A stretch of DNA of 64,000 nucleotides from Palsa-883 sp963847615 (GCA_963847615.1 CAWKAN010000017.1:558001-622000); one strand, 5' to 3'; shown: positions 27,283-37,269, numbered from the stretch's first letter. Notes: generated by a model from the sequence alone, not told the origin. Numbers and translations: made by a program.

Positions 27283-27547
27283 CTTCGTAAGTTTTCCCCC
27301 TGTCGAGTTGCCTTTCGCGCGCTGCTGATGCGGCCCGGCGTGTCGTCGCCATCGGGCCAGGTGTGGACGATAAACAGAACCACCGTCCCGCCTTGCACAT
27401 TGTATCCCAGCGGTCGCCGTCGCGATGGGGATCGTGCCGGGACAGGGCCAACGGATCGGCGAACGCGACCTCGCCGATACTCGGCGGCAACTTATGTTTG
27501 CGGCGGTTGATGGCATCCTTGTCCGGGTCCCATGCCCAACGCAACAC
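27261..27547 (-). CDS. brnT: BrnT-type ribonuclease toxin, one frameshift
   Basis: The start (MLRWAWDPDKDAINRRKHKL then PPSIGEVAFADPLALSRHDP) is typical of BrnT, a small RNase toxin. After GDRWDT the family continuation (GYNVQGGTVVLFIVHTWPDG then RISSARKATRQ) is in another frame, so one base is missing near 27413. Read through, it ends at 27261 with about 95 residues, the normal size. The GTG start at 27547 has AGGAGGG directly upstream, inside an inverted repeat (27547-27588). The frameshift may be a sequence error; if real, the toxin is dead while the antitoxin is intact. Confidence 0.75.
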
Positions 27548-27588
27548 AACCCTCCTGTATTTACCGAGACGTAGATACAGGAGGGTTG
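27547..27588 (-). promoter_or_regulatory. 14-bp inverted repeat holding the brnT Shine-Dalgarno
   Basis: Arms CAACCCTCCTGTAT (27547-27560) and its perfect reverse complement (27575-27588), 14-base loop. In the minus-strand transcript AGGAGGG just before the brnT GTG pairs with CCCTCCT 5' of it, so the hairpin would hide the ribosome site. As DNA it is also a credible operator for the BrnT-BrnA complex. Confidence 0.6.
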
Positions 27589-27833
27589 CATGTCAAGGAC
27601 GCGTCAGGCCGCATCGAGGAAACGCGCCTGGATGGCGACCGCGCGCGGCGAGACCCCGAGGCGGCGTCACCATGGAAGGGGGCGCCGACGGAAGACGGGC
27701 GCCGCCTCGGTCGCGACCTGGCGCTGTTCGCGATCGATGGTCGAGTCCTCGCATGGGTTTGGGCGGGGCCATTGCCAGCACGGGGATGCCACTCTACGGT
27801 ACGGCGTTACGGAAACTAGGCACTGGTTACGCG

Positions 27834-28667
27834 ATGCGAAACGGCGGCGACGAACAGCGCGACCCCTACCTGCTTGGCTCCCTGCGCAAGGGGCTGGAGG
27901 TGATCGACTGTTTCACGCGGCAGAAAACCTGGAGCCTGGCCGAGCTGGCCGCCGCGCTGGGCCAGAGCAAGCCGACGGTGTTTCGCATCCTGCACACCAT
28001 CGAGGCGTTCGGGTACCTGCAGAAGGACCCGGACACCGGCCGCTACTCGCTGGCGATGCGGTTGCACACGCTGGGCTCGGCCGCCGTGCACCACGAGCAG
28101 CTGCGCTGGCAGGCGCTGCCGCCGCTGCAGGACCTGGCGCGGGAGACCGGCGAGACGGTGCATGTCGGCATCCTGTATGACAACGCGGCGATCTGCGTGC
28201 AGGCGGTGGACGGCAGCAGGCTGATCCGCATGCACGCCTTCGTCGGCAAGCGCACGCCGGCGCATGCCTCGGCGCTGGGCAAGGTGCTGCTGGCGCATCT
28301 GCCGGACGCCGAGCTGGATGGGTTTGTCGCCAATGGCCTGCCCGGCTTCACCCCCAACACGATCACCACGCCGGCGGCGTTGCGCGAGGCGCTGCATCTT
28401 GTGCGCGCGCAGGGCTGGGCGCTGGACGACGAGGAGATGGAGATCGGGCTGCGCTGCCTCGGCGCGCCGATCATCGATCATGCCGGCCGGCCGTGTGCCT
28501 GCGTGGCGGTGTCGGCCCCGGCGGCGCGGATGGACCCGGCGCGGATCGCCGAGCTGATCCCGCGGGTCAAGGCCACGGCGGCGCGGATCTCGCGGATGCT
28601 GGGCAGCCCGTCCATGCATGGCGTGGCGCACGACGTGGGGCACGGCACGGACACGCGGGCGGCATGA
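27834..28667 (+). CDS. IclR-family transcriptional regulator
   Basis: A 277-residue regulator. N-terminal winged helix: SLRKGLEVIDCFTRQKTWSL, AELAAALGQSKPTVFRILHT, FGYLQKDPDTGRYSLAMRL. The C-terminal effector domain (about 90-255) has VHVGILYDNAAICVQAVDG and TPAHASALGKVLLAHL. The effector is unknown. It precedes a ThDP enzyme and a binding protein on the same strand and probably controls them. The last about 20 residues are a variable tail. Start ATG at 27834 is the first in frame with the similarity. Confidence 0.9.
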   Translation: MRNGGDEQRDPYLLGSLRKGLEVIDCFTRQKTWSLAELAAALGQSKPTVFRILHTIEAFGYLQKDPDTGRYSLAMRLHTLGSAAVHHEQLRWQALPPLQDLARETGETVHVGILYDNAAICVQAVDGSRLIRMHAFVGKRTPAHASALGKVLLAHLPDAELDGFVANGLPGFTPNTITTPAALREALHLVRAQGWALDDEEMEIGLRCLGAPIIDHAGRPCACVAVSAPAARMDPARIAELIPRVKATAARISRMLGSPSMHGVAHDVGHGTDTRAA

Positions 28668-28777
28668 CGGCTCGGCGCCTCGCCGCCCTCCGTCGCAGCC
28701 CCGGCGGGGCGCGGCTGGCAAGGCCCGGCCAGGCCGGCTGGGATCGGTAGCAAAACGACAACGCACGGAGGACGTCC

Positions 28778-30583
28778 ATGAACAGCAGCGAACGCGCCCT
28801 GATGAACGGGGCGGACATCATCGTGGACTTCCTGATCCGCCAGAAGGTGCCCTATTTGTTCGGCCTGTGCGGCCACGGCAACGTCGGCTTCCTCGACGCG
28901 GCGTTCAAGGCGCAGAACCGCATCCGCACCATCTCGGTGCACCACGAGCAGACCGCCGGGCACATGGCCGATGCCTACTTCAAGGTGCGGAATGAACCGG
29001 TGGCGACGTTCACCTCCTGCGGGCCCGGCTCGACCAACATGGTGACGGCGCTGGCCGCGGCGATGGCGGACAGCTCGGCGTTCTTCGCCATCACCGGCAA
29101 CGTGCCGACCAGCCAGTTCAACCGCCAGCCGTTCCAGGAGACCGGGCGGTATTATCAGGGCGATTTTCCCTCGGTGATCCGGCCCTACGTCAAGCGCAGC
29201 TACCAGCCGACGCGGGTGGACATGGTGCCGCTGGCGGTGCGCCAGGGCTGGGAGCTGATGCTGTCCGGGCGGCCGGGGCCGGTGAACCTCGACGTGCCGC
29301 TCAACGTGTTTGTCGAGGAGGCGGAGGTGGCGCCGCCGCTGCCGGTGACGCGCGCCATCAACGGCGCGCCGGGCAACCCGCAGGCGCTGACGACGGCGCT
29401 GGCGATGCTGCTGGCGGCGGAACGGCCGGTGATCATCGCCGGCCAGGGCGTGCTGCTGGCCGCGGCGGCGGTGGAATTGCAGGAATTCGCCGAGCGCGCG
29501 GCGATCCCCGTGGTGACCAGCCCGAACGGCAAGGGCGCGATCAGCGACCGGCATGCGCTGGCGTTCGGCTCGATCGGGCGCAACGGGTCGTATGCGGGGA
29601 ATGACGCGACCAAGCACGCCGACGTCATCCTGGCGCTGGGCTTCACCTTCGACGACCGCGCCACCAGCGCCTGGCTGGACGGCTACACGCTGTCGATTCC
29701 GCCGTCGCGGCTGATCCAGATCGATATCGATCCGGCGGAGCTGGGCCGCAACTATCCGGCCGAGCTGCCGATCCTGGGCTGCGCGCGCGCCAGCCTGGCG
29801 TTCCTGAACGGATTGCTGCGGCAGCGGGGCGATGCGGCGCCGGAGGGGCGCGCGGCGTGGCTCGGCCGGCTGCGCCGTGGGCGCGAGGTGTGGCAGCAGT
29901 ACCAGGGCGGGCTGGCGGGGTCCGACCAGGTGCCGCTGCGCCCGGAACGGCTGATGCGCGCGCTGTCGCGGGCGCTGCCCGACAACGCGATCATCGCCAG
30001 CGACGTCGGCGTGCACCACAACTGGATCATCCAGTTGTTCGACACGCTGCGGCCGCGCCAGCTGATCCATTCCTGGGGGTTCGCGGCGATGGGGTTCGCG
30101 ACCTCGGGGATCCTTGGGGCGAAGCTGGCGGCGCCGGACCGGCCCTGCGTGGCGGTGGTCGGCGACGGCTCGTTCCTGATGACGCCGCACGCGCTGGCGA
30201 CGGCGGTGGAATACGACATCCCGGTGGTCTGGGTGGTGTGGAACAACCAGGGGTTCTGCTCGATCCGCGACATCCAGCACGGCATGTTCGCCGGGCGCGA
30301 GCTGGCGACCAGCTTCCAGCACGACGGCAGCCAGGCGCCGTACAGCGCGGATTTCGCCGCCCTGGCGCGCGCGTTCGGGGTGGCCTCGCACACGGTGACG
30401 CATGCGGGTGAGGTGGAGGACGCGATCATCACCGCGATCGCCGCCAACCGGCCCTATCTGGTCGAGGTGCCGGTGGACCGCGAGATCCGCCCGATCGGCA
30501 CCGGAAGCTGGGAACTGCCGCCGCTGCCGCAGCCGGAGCCGAATTTCCTCAAGGCGCTGGCCGCCGCGGGCCTGGCGCTGTAG
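28778..30583 (+). CDS. Thiamine-diphosphate-dependent enzyme (acetolactate-synthase-like large subunit)
   Basis: A 601-residue enzyme with the three-domain POX/ALS fold. Catalytic Glu in SVHHEQTAGHMADAYFKV near residue 55, FTSCGPGSTNMVTALAAAM near 85, central domain with PVIIAGQGVLLAAAAVELQE, and the ThDP/Mg motif VVGDGSFLMTPHALATAVEY with its Asn in VVWNNQGFCSIRDIQ. ATG at 28778 has CGGAGGA 6 bases upstream. No small regulatory subunit (ilvH) follows, and the partners are an IclR regulator and a periplasmic binding protein. A catabolic decarboxylase or carboligase (sulfoacetaldehyde, glyoxylate or oxalyl-CoA relatives) is therefore as likely as valine synthesis. Intact. Confidence 0.88.
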   Translation: MNSSERALMNGADIIVDFLIRQKVPYLFGLCGHGNVGFLDAAFKAQNRIRTISVHHEQTAGHMADAYFKVRNEPVATFTSCGPGSTNMVTALAAAMADSSAFFAITGNVPTSQFNRQPFQETGRYYQGDFPSVIRPYVKRSYQPTRVDMVPLAVRQGWELMLSGRPGPVNLDVPLNVFVEEAEVAPPLPVTRAINGAPGNPQALTTALAMLLAAERPVIIAGQGVLLAAAAVELQEFAERAAIPVVTSPNGKGAISDRHALAFGSIGRNGSYAGNDATKHADVILALGFTFDDRATSAWLDGYTLSIPPSRLIQIDIDPAELGRNYPAELPILGCARASLAFLNGLLRQRGDAAPEGRAAWLGRLRRGREVWQQYQGGLAGSDQVPLRPERLMRALSRALPDNAIIASDVGVHHNWIIQLFDTLRPRQLIHSWGFAAMGFATSGILGAKLAAPDRPCVAVVGDGSFLMTPHALATAVEYDIPVVWVVWNNQGFCSIRDIQHGMFAGRELATSFQHDGSQAPYSADFAALARAFGVASHTVTHAGEVEDAIITAIAANRPYLVEVPVDREIRPIGTGSWELPPLPQPEPNFLKALAAAGLAL

Positions 30584-30778
30584 CGGCTGGCCGGGAACAG
30601 TCGTTGCGATGGCCGAGCCAGGCCCCCTCCCCGGTCGTGCGGGCGCATGCCGGTCGCCACGGGTTTGCCGGCGGCACGACGGCGGGGCGATGGGGCAAGG
30701 CGTGGCGACCGGCCGGCGCCGGCATGATGGGTTGGGACCGCCAAACTGAGCCGTAGAACAAACCAACGAGGGAACGCC

Positions 30779-32008
30779 ATGAACCGTCGAAGCCTGCTTG
30801 CCGGGGCCGCCGCCTTGCCGGTGGCCAGCCTGCTCCGCCCGCGCCGCGCCGCCGCCGCCGCCGCGATCTCCGATGGGGTGGTGAAGATCGGCGTGCTGGA
30901 CGACATGTCGGGCGTGTTCGCCGACCAGCAGGGGATGGGCGATTACATCGCCGCGCGCATGGCGGCGGAGGATTTCGGCGGCCAGGTGCTGGGCGCGCCG
31001 GTCGAGGTGGTGCAGGCCGACTTGCAGAACAAGGTCGATGTCGGGCTGTCGGTGGCGCGGCATTGGATCGACGAGGACAAGGTCGATGCGATCTTCGGCC
31101 TCGGCAATTCCGCGGTGGCGCTGGCGGTGCAGGCGTTCTGCCAGCAGCGCCAGCGCATCGACGTGCCGATCGCGGCCGGCACCACCGACCTGACCGGCAA
31201 GCAGTGCTCGCCGTACGGGGTGCACTGGACCTATGACAATTATTCCGCCGCCAAGGGGCCGGCCATTACGCTGGTGAAGCGGGGGCTGAAGCAGTGGTTC
31301 TTCATCACCTCGGACTACGCGTTCGGCCATTCGCTGGAGGACAACGCCGCGGCGATCGTCAAGGGGCTGGGCGGGGCGGTGGTGGGGCGCAGCCTGGCGC
31401 CGCTGGGGGAGACGGATTATTCGGCGCAGCTGCTGGCGGCGGCCTCGTCCGGCGCGCAGGCCGTCGGCATCGCCGCGGGCGGGGCGGACTTCGTCAACGT
31501 CGTCAAGCAGATGGGCGAGTTCGGGCTGATCAGGCGCGGCATCGTGCCGGCGGCGCTGAACTGCACGCTGAGCAACATCCACTCGCTGGGGCTGGCGGCG
31601 GCGCAGGGGATGATTTTCAGCCAGCCATACTACTGGGACCACGACGCGCCGTCGCGCGCGTTTGCGGCGCGGTTCGCCAAGCAGTTCAAGAACCGCCCGC
31701 CGACCGCGTTCCAGGCCAGCACCTGGGGCGCCGTGACGCACTACCTGAAGGCGGTGCAGGCCGCCGGGACCGATGCCGCCGGGCCGGTGATGGAGAAGAT
31801 GCGGGCGATCCCGATCAACGACTTCATGACCAGGAACGGCAAGCTGCGCATCGACGGCACGGTGGTGCGCGAGATGTTCCTGCTGCGCGCCAAGACGCCG
31901 GCCGAGTCGCACGCCGAGTGGGACCTGCTGGAGGTGGCCGAGACCATCCCGGGGGCGGACGCGTTCCGCCCGCTGCAGGACGGGGGATGCCCGCTGGTGA
32001 AGGGCTGA
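30779..32008 (+). CDS. ABC transporter substrate-binding protein, branched-chain amino acid type
   Basis: A 409-residue periplasmic binding protein (Peripla_BP_6/LivK fold). MNRRSLLAGAAALPVASLL is a twin-arginine-like signal peptide ending near AAAAA. The mature part begins DGVVKIGVLDDMSGVFADQQ, then ADLQNKVDVGLSVARHWID and FITSDYAFGHSLEDNAAAIV. No permease or ATPase is nearby, so it either works with a transporter encoded elsewhere or acts as a sensor. It sits 195 bases after the ThDP gene and may bind the same substrate class. Confidence 0.9.
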   Translation: MNRRSLLAGAAALPVASLLRPRRAAAAAAISDGVVKIGVLDDMSGVFADQQGMGDYIAARMAAEDFGGQVLGAPVEVVQADLQNKVDVGLSVARHWIDEDKVDAIFGLGNSAVALAVQAFCQQRQRIDVPIAAGTTDLTGKQCSPYGVHWTYDNYSAAKGPAITLVKRGLKQWFFITSDYAFGHSLEDNAAAIVKGLGGAVVGRSLAPLGETDYSAQLLAAASSGAQAVGIAAGGADFVNVVKQMGEFGLIRRGIVPAALNCTLSNIHSLGLAAAQGMIFSQPYYWDHDAPSRAFAARFAKQFKNRPPTAFQASTWGAVTHYLKAVQAAGTDAAGPVMEKMRAIPINDFMTRNGKLRIDGTVVREMFLLRAKTPAESHAEWDLLEVAETIPGADAFRPLQDGGCPLVKG

Positions 32009-32364
32009 TCAGGCGGGTTTGCGGCCGGCGGGGGGCGCGCGCCGGCCGTTGGCGGTGGGTCGGTGCGGCCGGGGCCGGGCGGTGGGGGTAAATTTTTCTT
32101 CTGCAACCTTGGGTTGTTGTTTGGGGTGCGGGCCAAGCGGTGCCGGCGCGATAGCGCATGGGTTTATGCTTGGCGACTCGGGTCGGATCGGCGATTGCTG
32201 AGCGGGTGGCGGGCGGACGCGCGGCGCATTACAACCTTTGGTTGTTTTTGCTGATTTTTTGCTGACGGGCGGGGCGAGATCTGGTAAGGAATTGTTAAGG
32301 TTCTGGCGACACGCTCACGTATGTCGCTGGTGCCGGATGCGCGGCACTGCTGGGAGAGTTTCGA
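32009..32364. promoter_or_regulatory. Intergenic interval with paired CAACC-N3-GGTTG motifs
   Basis: No gene. Two similar short palindromes followed by T-runs: CAACCTTGGGTTG (32104-32116) and CAACCTTTGGTTG (32232-32244). The first could be a weak terminator for the binding protein. The AT-richer stretch 32230-32300 should hold the promoter of the small gene at 32365. Confidence 0.4.
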
Positions 32365-32712
32365 ATGTCTGTGGACGCTTTTCCGATCCTGCTGGCGGAC
32401 GAAGCCGCCATGTCGGTGCTGTGCCGCAACAGCTTGACCGACCGTCAGGTCCGCGTCGCACAGGCTGCACTGCGGCGCCGGGCGCCCACCTGGTCGGTGG
32501 CGTGCTGCGAAAGCTGCGAGGCGGATCTGTTCCTCGATGTGTCCTCGGTGCGCGCGGACGGGCGCTGCGTCAGCTTCATCATCCATGCCCGCGACGGCGC
32601 GATCGAGGTGCTGCGGATGGTCGATGACGCGCACAGCCGGGTCGGGCGGTTCGCTGACGTGGCGCGGGCCGTCGGCGCGGTGGTGGCGGCGATCGGGGCG
32701 GAGCTGGCCTGA
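32365..32712 (+). CDS. Small hypothetical protein, 115 aa
   Basis: Not recognised. It starts MSVDAFPILLADEAAMSVLC; a Cys pair occurs in WSVACCESCEADLFLD (CCxxC), then ISO-length strands and a C-terminal alanine/valine-rich helix (GRFADVARAVGAVVAAIGAE). No signal peptide or membrane segment is certain. GGGAGAG lies 10-16 bases upstream of the ATG. Codon use matches its neighbours, so it is probably a real gene. Confidence 0.6.
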   Translation: MSVDAFPILLADEAAMSVLCRNSLTDRQVRVAQAALRRRAPTWSVACCESCEADLFLDVSSVRADGRCVSFIIHARDGAIEVLRMVDDAHSRVGRFADVARAVGAVVAAIGAELA

Positions 32713-32830
32713 CCGCGCGGCCTGGCGGCGGCGCGTGAGCCGCGGCGCGGGGCCGGCGGCTTGCGGTTAACCGCATGGTAAGCTTGCTGCGCTAGGCTCG
32801 CCTGAGGCCCAGAACGGGTGCAGGCGGCAG

Positions 32831-33061
32831 ATGGCGAAAACAACCAATCCGGCGTGGTATTCGGCGGGATCATTGGAAGCGTGTCCGGAGGTCGCCTTGT
32901 CGGCGCAACTGGCGACGCTGGCGAGCGCGGCCGATGCGGTCGGGTTTCCCTTCACCGCCGAGCATCTGCGCCAGTTGGCCTTGTATGTGCTCGACGAGGC
33001 GGCGGTGAAGTACAGCGACCTGGCGCCGGACAGCGACGCGGACGACGCCGACCGGGCGTGA
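32831..33061 (+). CDS. Small hypothetical protein, 76 aa
   Basis: Not recognised. A soluble, mostly helical protein beginning MAKTTNPAWYSAGSLEACPE, with FTAEHLRQLALYVLDEAAVK and an acidic end (SDADDADRA). GGCGGCAG lies upstream. It follows the 115-aa gene after about 120 bases in the same direction. Confidence 0.5.
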   Translation: MAKTTNPAWYSAGSLEACPEVALSAQLATLASAADAVGFPFTAEHLRQLALYVLDEAAVKYSDLAPDSDADDADRA

Positions 33062-33111
33062 GGGCGGCGCGGCGGACGCGGGGCTGTTCCGTGAGCGGAC
33101 GTACTGACGCA

Positions 33112-33235
33112 TTGGCGCGGCGCCCCGCCATGCCGGCGACACCTGCCGCGCCGCGGGAAGCAGGTCGGCATCCGCGATTTGCCTTGGTGCAGCCAGCGAC
33201 GTGGTGGCTGGCGGCATTCGCCGGCATGACGTGGG
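33112..33235. repeat. Palindromic intergenic repeat related to 26696-26785
   Basis: CCGCCATGCCGGCGAC at the left and GGCATTCGCCGGCATGACG at the right form the ends of a diverged hairpin with further internal pairs. It lies between a plus-strand gene and the fumC 3' end, so a terminator role is possible. Confidence 0.5.
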
Positions 33236-33272
33236 CGCGGCGCCGAGGGGTCGATCATTCGGACGGCGGGGA

Positions 33273-34714
<1,442 letters not shown>

Positions 34715-34814
34715 GGCGGCGGGCTCCGGCCTGGTGTGGCCAGAAGATAGGGTGCCGGGCGGGTGACGGCAGCCCCCGCTGGCAGACGGACTGCACGTGC
34801 GGCGCGACGCGCGG

Positions 34815-35111
34815 TCAACGTACGTCGGTGATGCATCTTGGGGCGTGCGATCCGTGGCAAGGAAGGTTCACCACGAAGCACGCCGAGTACGCCAGTTCGC
34901 GACGCCGCGTTTCGGTGAATTGGCTGCTTTTCGGTGGCCGGTTGCGGATTTGCTTGCTTATGGGGCCAGCCGACCAGGCTGTCAGGAAGGCGTTGTACGT
35001 GCCCAGCCCAAGGCCAGGGCATGCTCTGCGGAAATCGTCCTTGGAAAACGGTTCCGCAAGTGTGCCACTTCTCACTGCGCCGACGATTGCAGTATACTCT
35101 CTGTGAACCAT
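34815..35111 (-). CDS. Hypothetical fragment ending in a hairpin-repeat arm
   Basis: Open stretch starting MVHREYTAIVGAVRSGTLAE then PFSKDDFRRACPGLGLGTYN, which looks like a real protein domain I cannot name. The last codons (FVVNLPCH) come from GGTTCACCACGAAGCACGCC at 34866-34885, similar to an arm of hairpin C, so the original C-terminus has probably been lost. The ATG at 35111 is one choice; the frame is open for another 50 codons upstream. Confidence 0.35.
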   Translation of the reverse strand: MVHREYTAIVGAVRSGTLAEPFSKDDFRRACPGLGLGTYNAFLTAWSAGPISKQIRNRPPKSSQFTETRRRELAYSACFVVNLPCHGSHAPRCITDVR

Positions 35112-35208
35112 GCCGAGGGGCACCAAAACGGCGAGGCTTCTTCGCCGAACTCCGCACGAGTTGGCGAGGCCGCAGAGGTACGCTTTATCGAAAATGAGAG
35201 ACACTAGC

Positions 35209-35817
35209 TTATCGACCGGGGGGGCGCTCAAGGTATCCCTCATAGATACGCGTATCGTCATTCCAAAGTAGACAAAGTGCCACCTCAGTGACGGCGGTCA
35301 GCGCAGCCGCTTCCTGCTTCCTTACAATGAAAGCTAGTTCCATCAGCCTCTTAGAGCTCGATCGCCCGATGATTGCGGCGCAGACCTCCACACGATATTC
35401 GCCTTCGGCAAACAGAAAATCGGTGGAGCCACGACGCGGGTTGAAGTGATGATCGCAGGCAATCCCAGTTGGGCCAACAAAAAGACCGCTGCCGGGTGTC
35501 AACCTGCCGCTCTCAGTATGTGCCCAACGATCGAAGACAAATGTTTTCCCTAGTCGGTGAACCTTTAAGAAGATGTGCTCAACGACACGACCTTTAGTGC
35601 CCGTCGTGAAAAGCAGCATCCGAAAAAAGAATTTGGGTAGACGGTCGTGGAATTCCAGTTTCAGACAGACCAGGGTAGGTCGGGTCATTTTTAAGCGACC
35701 CCGATTAAACTGGGCTACCCACAACGCATACCCTGCCAAAATGAATGATGCGCTGGACAGCAGGACAGTAAAAAAGTCCTTCGGCTGCATACTCGCCCAA
35801 ATCTCAGCGGCATTCAT
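35209..35817 (-). CDS. Hypothetical membrane-anchored protein, last gene of mntA-hepT-recombinase operon
   Basis: Not recognised, 202 residues. One N-terminal membrane segment (VLLSSASFILAGYALWVAQF, about residues 18-38) precedes a cytoplasmic beta-rich domain with FDRWAHTESGRLTPGSGLFV and FLFAEGEYRVEVCAAIIGRS. The start overlaps the recombinase stop by 4 bases (ATGA), so translation is coupled. Base composition is less GC-rich than the core genes, suggesting transfer. The genetic context hints at defence or element maintenance, but no function can be assigned. Confidence 0.7.
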   Translation of the reverse strand: MNAAEIWASMQPKDFFTVLLSSASFILAGYALWVAQFNRGRLKMTRPTLVCLKLEFHDRLPKFFFRMLLFTTGTKGRVVEHIFLKVHRLGKTFVFDRWAHTESGRLTPGSGLFVGPTGIACDHHFNPRRGSTDFLFAEGEYRVEVCAAIIGRSSSKRLMELAFIVRKQEAAALTAVTEVALCLLWNDDTRIYEGYLERPPGR

Positions 35818-36358
35818 GACCCCAGCCTCGAAATCGTCGCCTGGCTGACGTTGTAGATTCGGCCGATCTCGGTCAACAGTTCGCCGCTCTCCCGCCGCTT
35901 CACCGCGTCGCGCCGCTGATGCGGAGGCATCTTGAACGGACGGCCCTCGCTTTTGCCGTTCGCCTTTGCTCGCGCCCAGCCTTCGCCGGTGCCGACGCGG
36001 ATCAACTCCCGCTCGAACTCGGCCAAACCGCCCAGCAGGGTCAACGTCAGCCGCCCGTGTGCAATCGTCGTGTCGGCCCAGGTATCACCGAGTGACCGGA
36101 AACCCGCCTTGCGCTCCGTAAACGCGGCGAGGGTGTGCAACAGGTCGCGGGTTGAGCGGGCTAGGCGGTCAAGCCGTGTCACCATCAGCACGCCGCCATC
36201 ATCGAGCGCGACAGCACCTTGCGAAGCTTGGCGCGGTCGGTCTGTGCGCCGCTCGCGGCCTCGCGGAACACGTTGACGGCTCCGGCGGCGGTCACTGCGG
36301 CAACCTGCGCCGCCACGCTCTGCCCGTCCGTCGATACCCGTGCGTAGCCGTATTTCAT
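35814..36358 (-). CDS. Serine recombinase (resolvase/invertase family), one frameshift
   Basis: The N-terminal catalytic start MKYGYARVSTDGQSVAAQVA holds the active Ser (RVST) and continues FREAASGAQTDRAKLRKVL. The next block, LDDGGVLMVTRLDRLARSTR then DLLHTL, is in another frame, the change lying near 36213. LLGGLAEFERELIRVGTGEG follows, and the C-terminal helix-turn-helix is RRESGELLTEIGRIYNVSQA. Read through, it has about 181 residues, the normal size for a small resolvase. ATG at 36358 overlaps the hepT stop by 4 bases. Likely role: DNA inversion or cointegrate resolution, perhaps of the surrounding element. Confidence 0.8.
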
Positions 36359-36705
36359 GGGGCGCCAGAAGCGGCCAACTCCTGCTCAATGACGATGCGC
36401 AGCGGCGGCAAAGCGCGCTTGACTGCTTCCCAAACCCGGGATGCAGTCACATCCTCGTACTCATGCCGGTAGATGTTCCCTGCCCCGGCCATGTTCCTCC
36501 ACGCTATCGAGGGATGCCGCGCCTTCATCTCGTCGGGCAATCGGCGCGACGCCTTGGATATAATCTCAAGGCAGCGCGTGATGGCATAGACGGTGCGCAG
36601 ATCGTCGCGGAATTCGATAGCGTCCAGGCCTGTGGCAAAGTGGTCGGCCAAGTCGATATGATAAGCGATGTCACGCAGGGCGGCGATGGCAGAGTCAGAA
36701 TGCAT
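36355..36705 (-). CDS. HepT-like ribonuclease toxin
   Basis: A 116-residue HEPN-domain RNase. The catalytic R-x4-6-H motif is present in WRNMAGAGNIYRHEYEDVTA (Arg then His before Tyr, the polyAMPylated tyrosine region). Preceding helices: SAIAALRDIAYHIDLADHFA and DDLRTVYAITRCLEIISKAS. It cleaves RNA unless modified by MntA. The start at 36705 overlaps mntA; an ATG at 36714 is also in frame. Intact. Confidence 0.88.
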   Translation of the reverse strand: MHSDSAIAALRDIAYHIDLADHFATGLDAIEFRDDLRTVYAITRCLEIISKASRRLPDEMKARHPSIAWRNMAGAGNIYRHEYEDVTASRVWEAVKRALPPLRIVIEQELAASGAP

Positions 36706-36991
36706 AAATCGCATCCGATGTGGCAGCAGGCCGCACGTAGGGTTTAAGTCCCTCGCGGTCCACGACATCGACCGGTCCGTCGAACAGGCTCGCGATGTAT
36801 TCTTTCAGGCCAACGTAATCGAAAACGGTGACATGCGCCTCGGGGTCGATCTCGATCATGATGTCAGTATCGCTACCGGGGTGATCGTCGCCGCGTGCGC
36901 GCGAGCCAAACAGCGCCGCATGCGCCACGCCACGTGACCGTAGCGCTGCCTCGTTCTCCCGCAACCGGGCGATAATGTGCTGCCGATCCAT
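36695..36991 (-). CDS. MntA-like minimal nucleotidyltransferase antitoxin
   Basis: A 98-residue enzyme that inactivates HepT by adding AMP residues to a tyrosine. The nucleotidyltransferase motif GSRARGDDHPGSDTDIMIEI (GS-x10-D-x-D) is perfect and a third acidic residue is in DGPVDVVDREGL. First gene of the operon mntA, hepT, recombinase, membrane protein, all overlapping by 4-20 bases. Intact. Confidence 0.9.
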   Translation of the reverse strand: MDRQHIIARLRENEAALRSRGVAHAALFGSRARGDDHPGSDTDIMIEIDPEAHVTVFDYVGLKEYIASLFDGPVDVVDREGLKPYVRPAATSDAIYAF

Positions 36992-37269
36992 GATCCGCTT
37001 TTAGCACCAAAGCGCTGCCGATGCAGCCGCCAAATCGCGCGGACACCGCGTTTCATGAGGTGCGCACAGCGCGGCCGTTGGCCGCAACCCGACAAGAGCG
37101 GGGCGCCAATCACCAGTGGCGAGCAGCGTCAGGCGGTGACCGAGGTTGATGAGGTCTTCAGTTAGATCCTCTGCGCACGGTCTGGGGCACGATCCTGGGG
37201 CGCTTGGTCCGCGCATCACGCTGGTGCCCTTGCGTCGGTTTCTCGTTTGCTCAGGCAACAGGAAGTGGC
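36992..37269. other. Intergenic interval, no gene seen
   Basis: About 280 bases between mntA and hairpin B. It should hold the promoter of the mntA operon. No clear -35/-10 pair is visible. Confidence 0.35.

Noticed and set aside
27590..28180. Plus-strand ORF starting at the ATG after the brnT inverted repeat
   Set aside because: It has AGGAGGG only because of the palindrome; the protein is Arg-rich, includes a parB 3' fragment in antisense and overlaps the IclR gene in another frame.
28478..31912. 1144-codon minus-strand ORF opposite the IclR, ThDP and binding-protein genes
   Set aside because: Antisense shadow of three well-supported genes; composition is Arg/His/Gln-rich with no recognisable domain.
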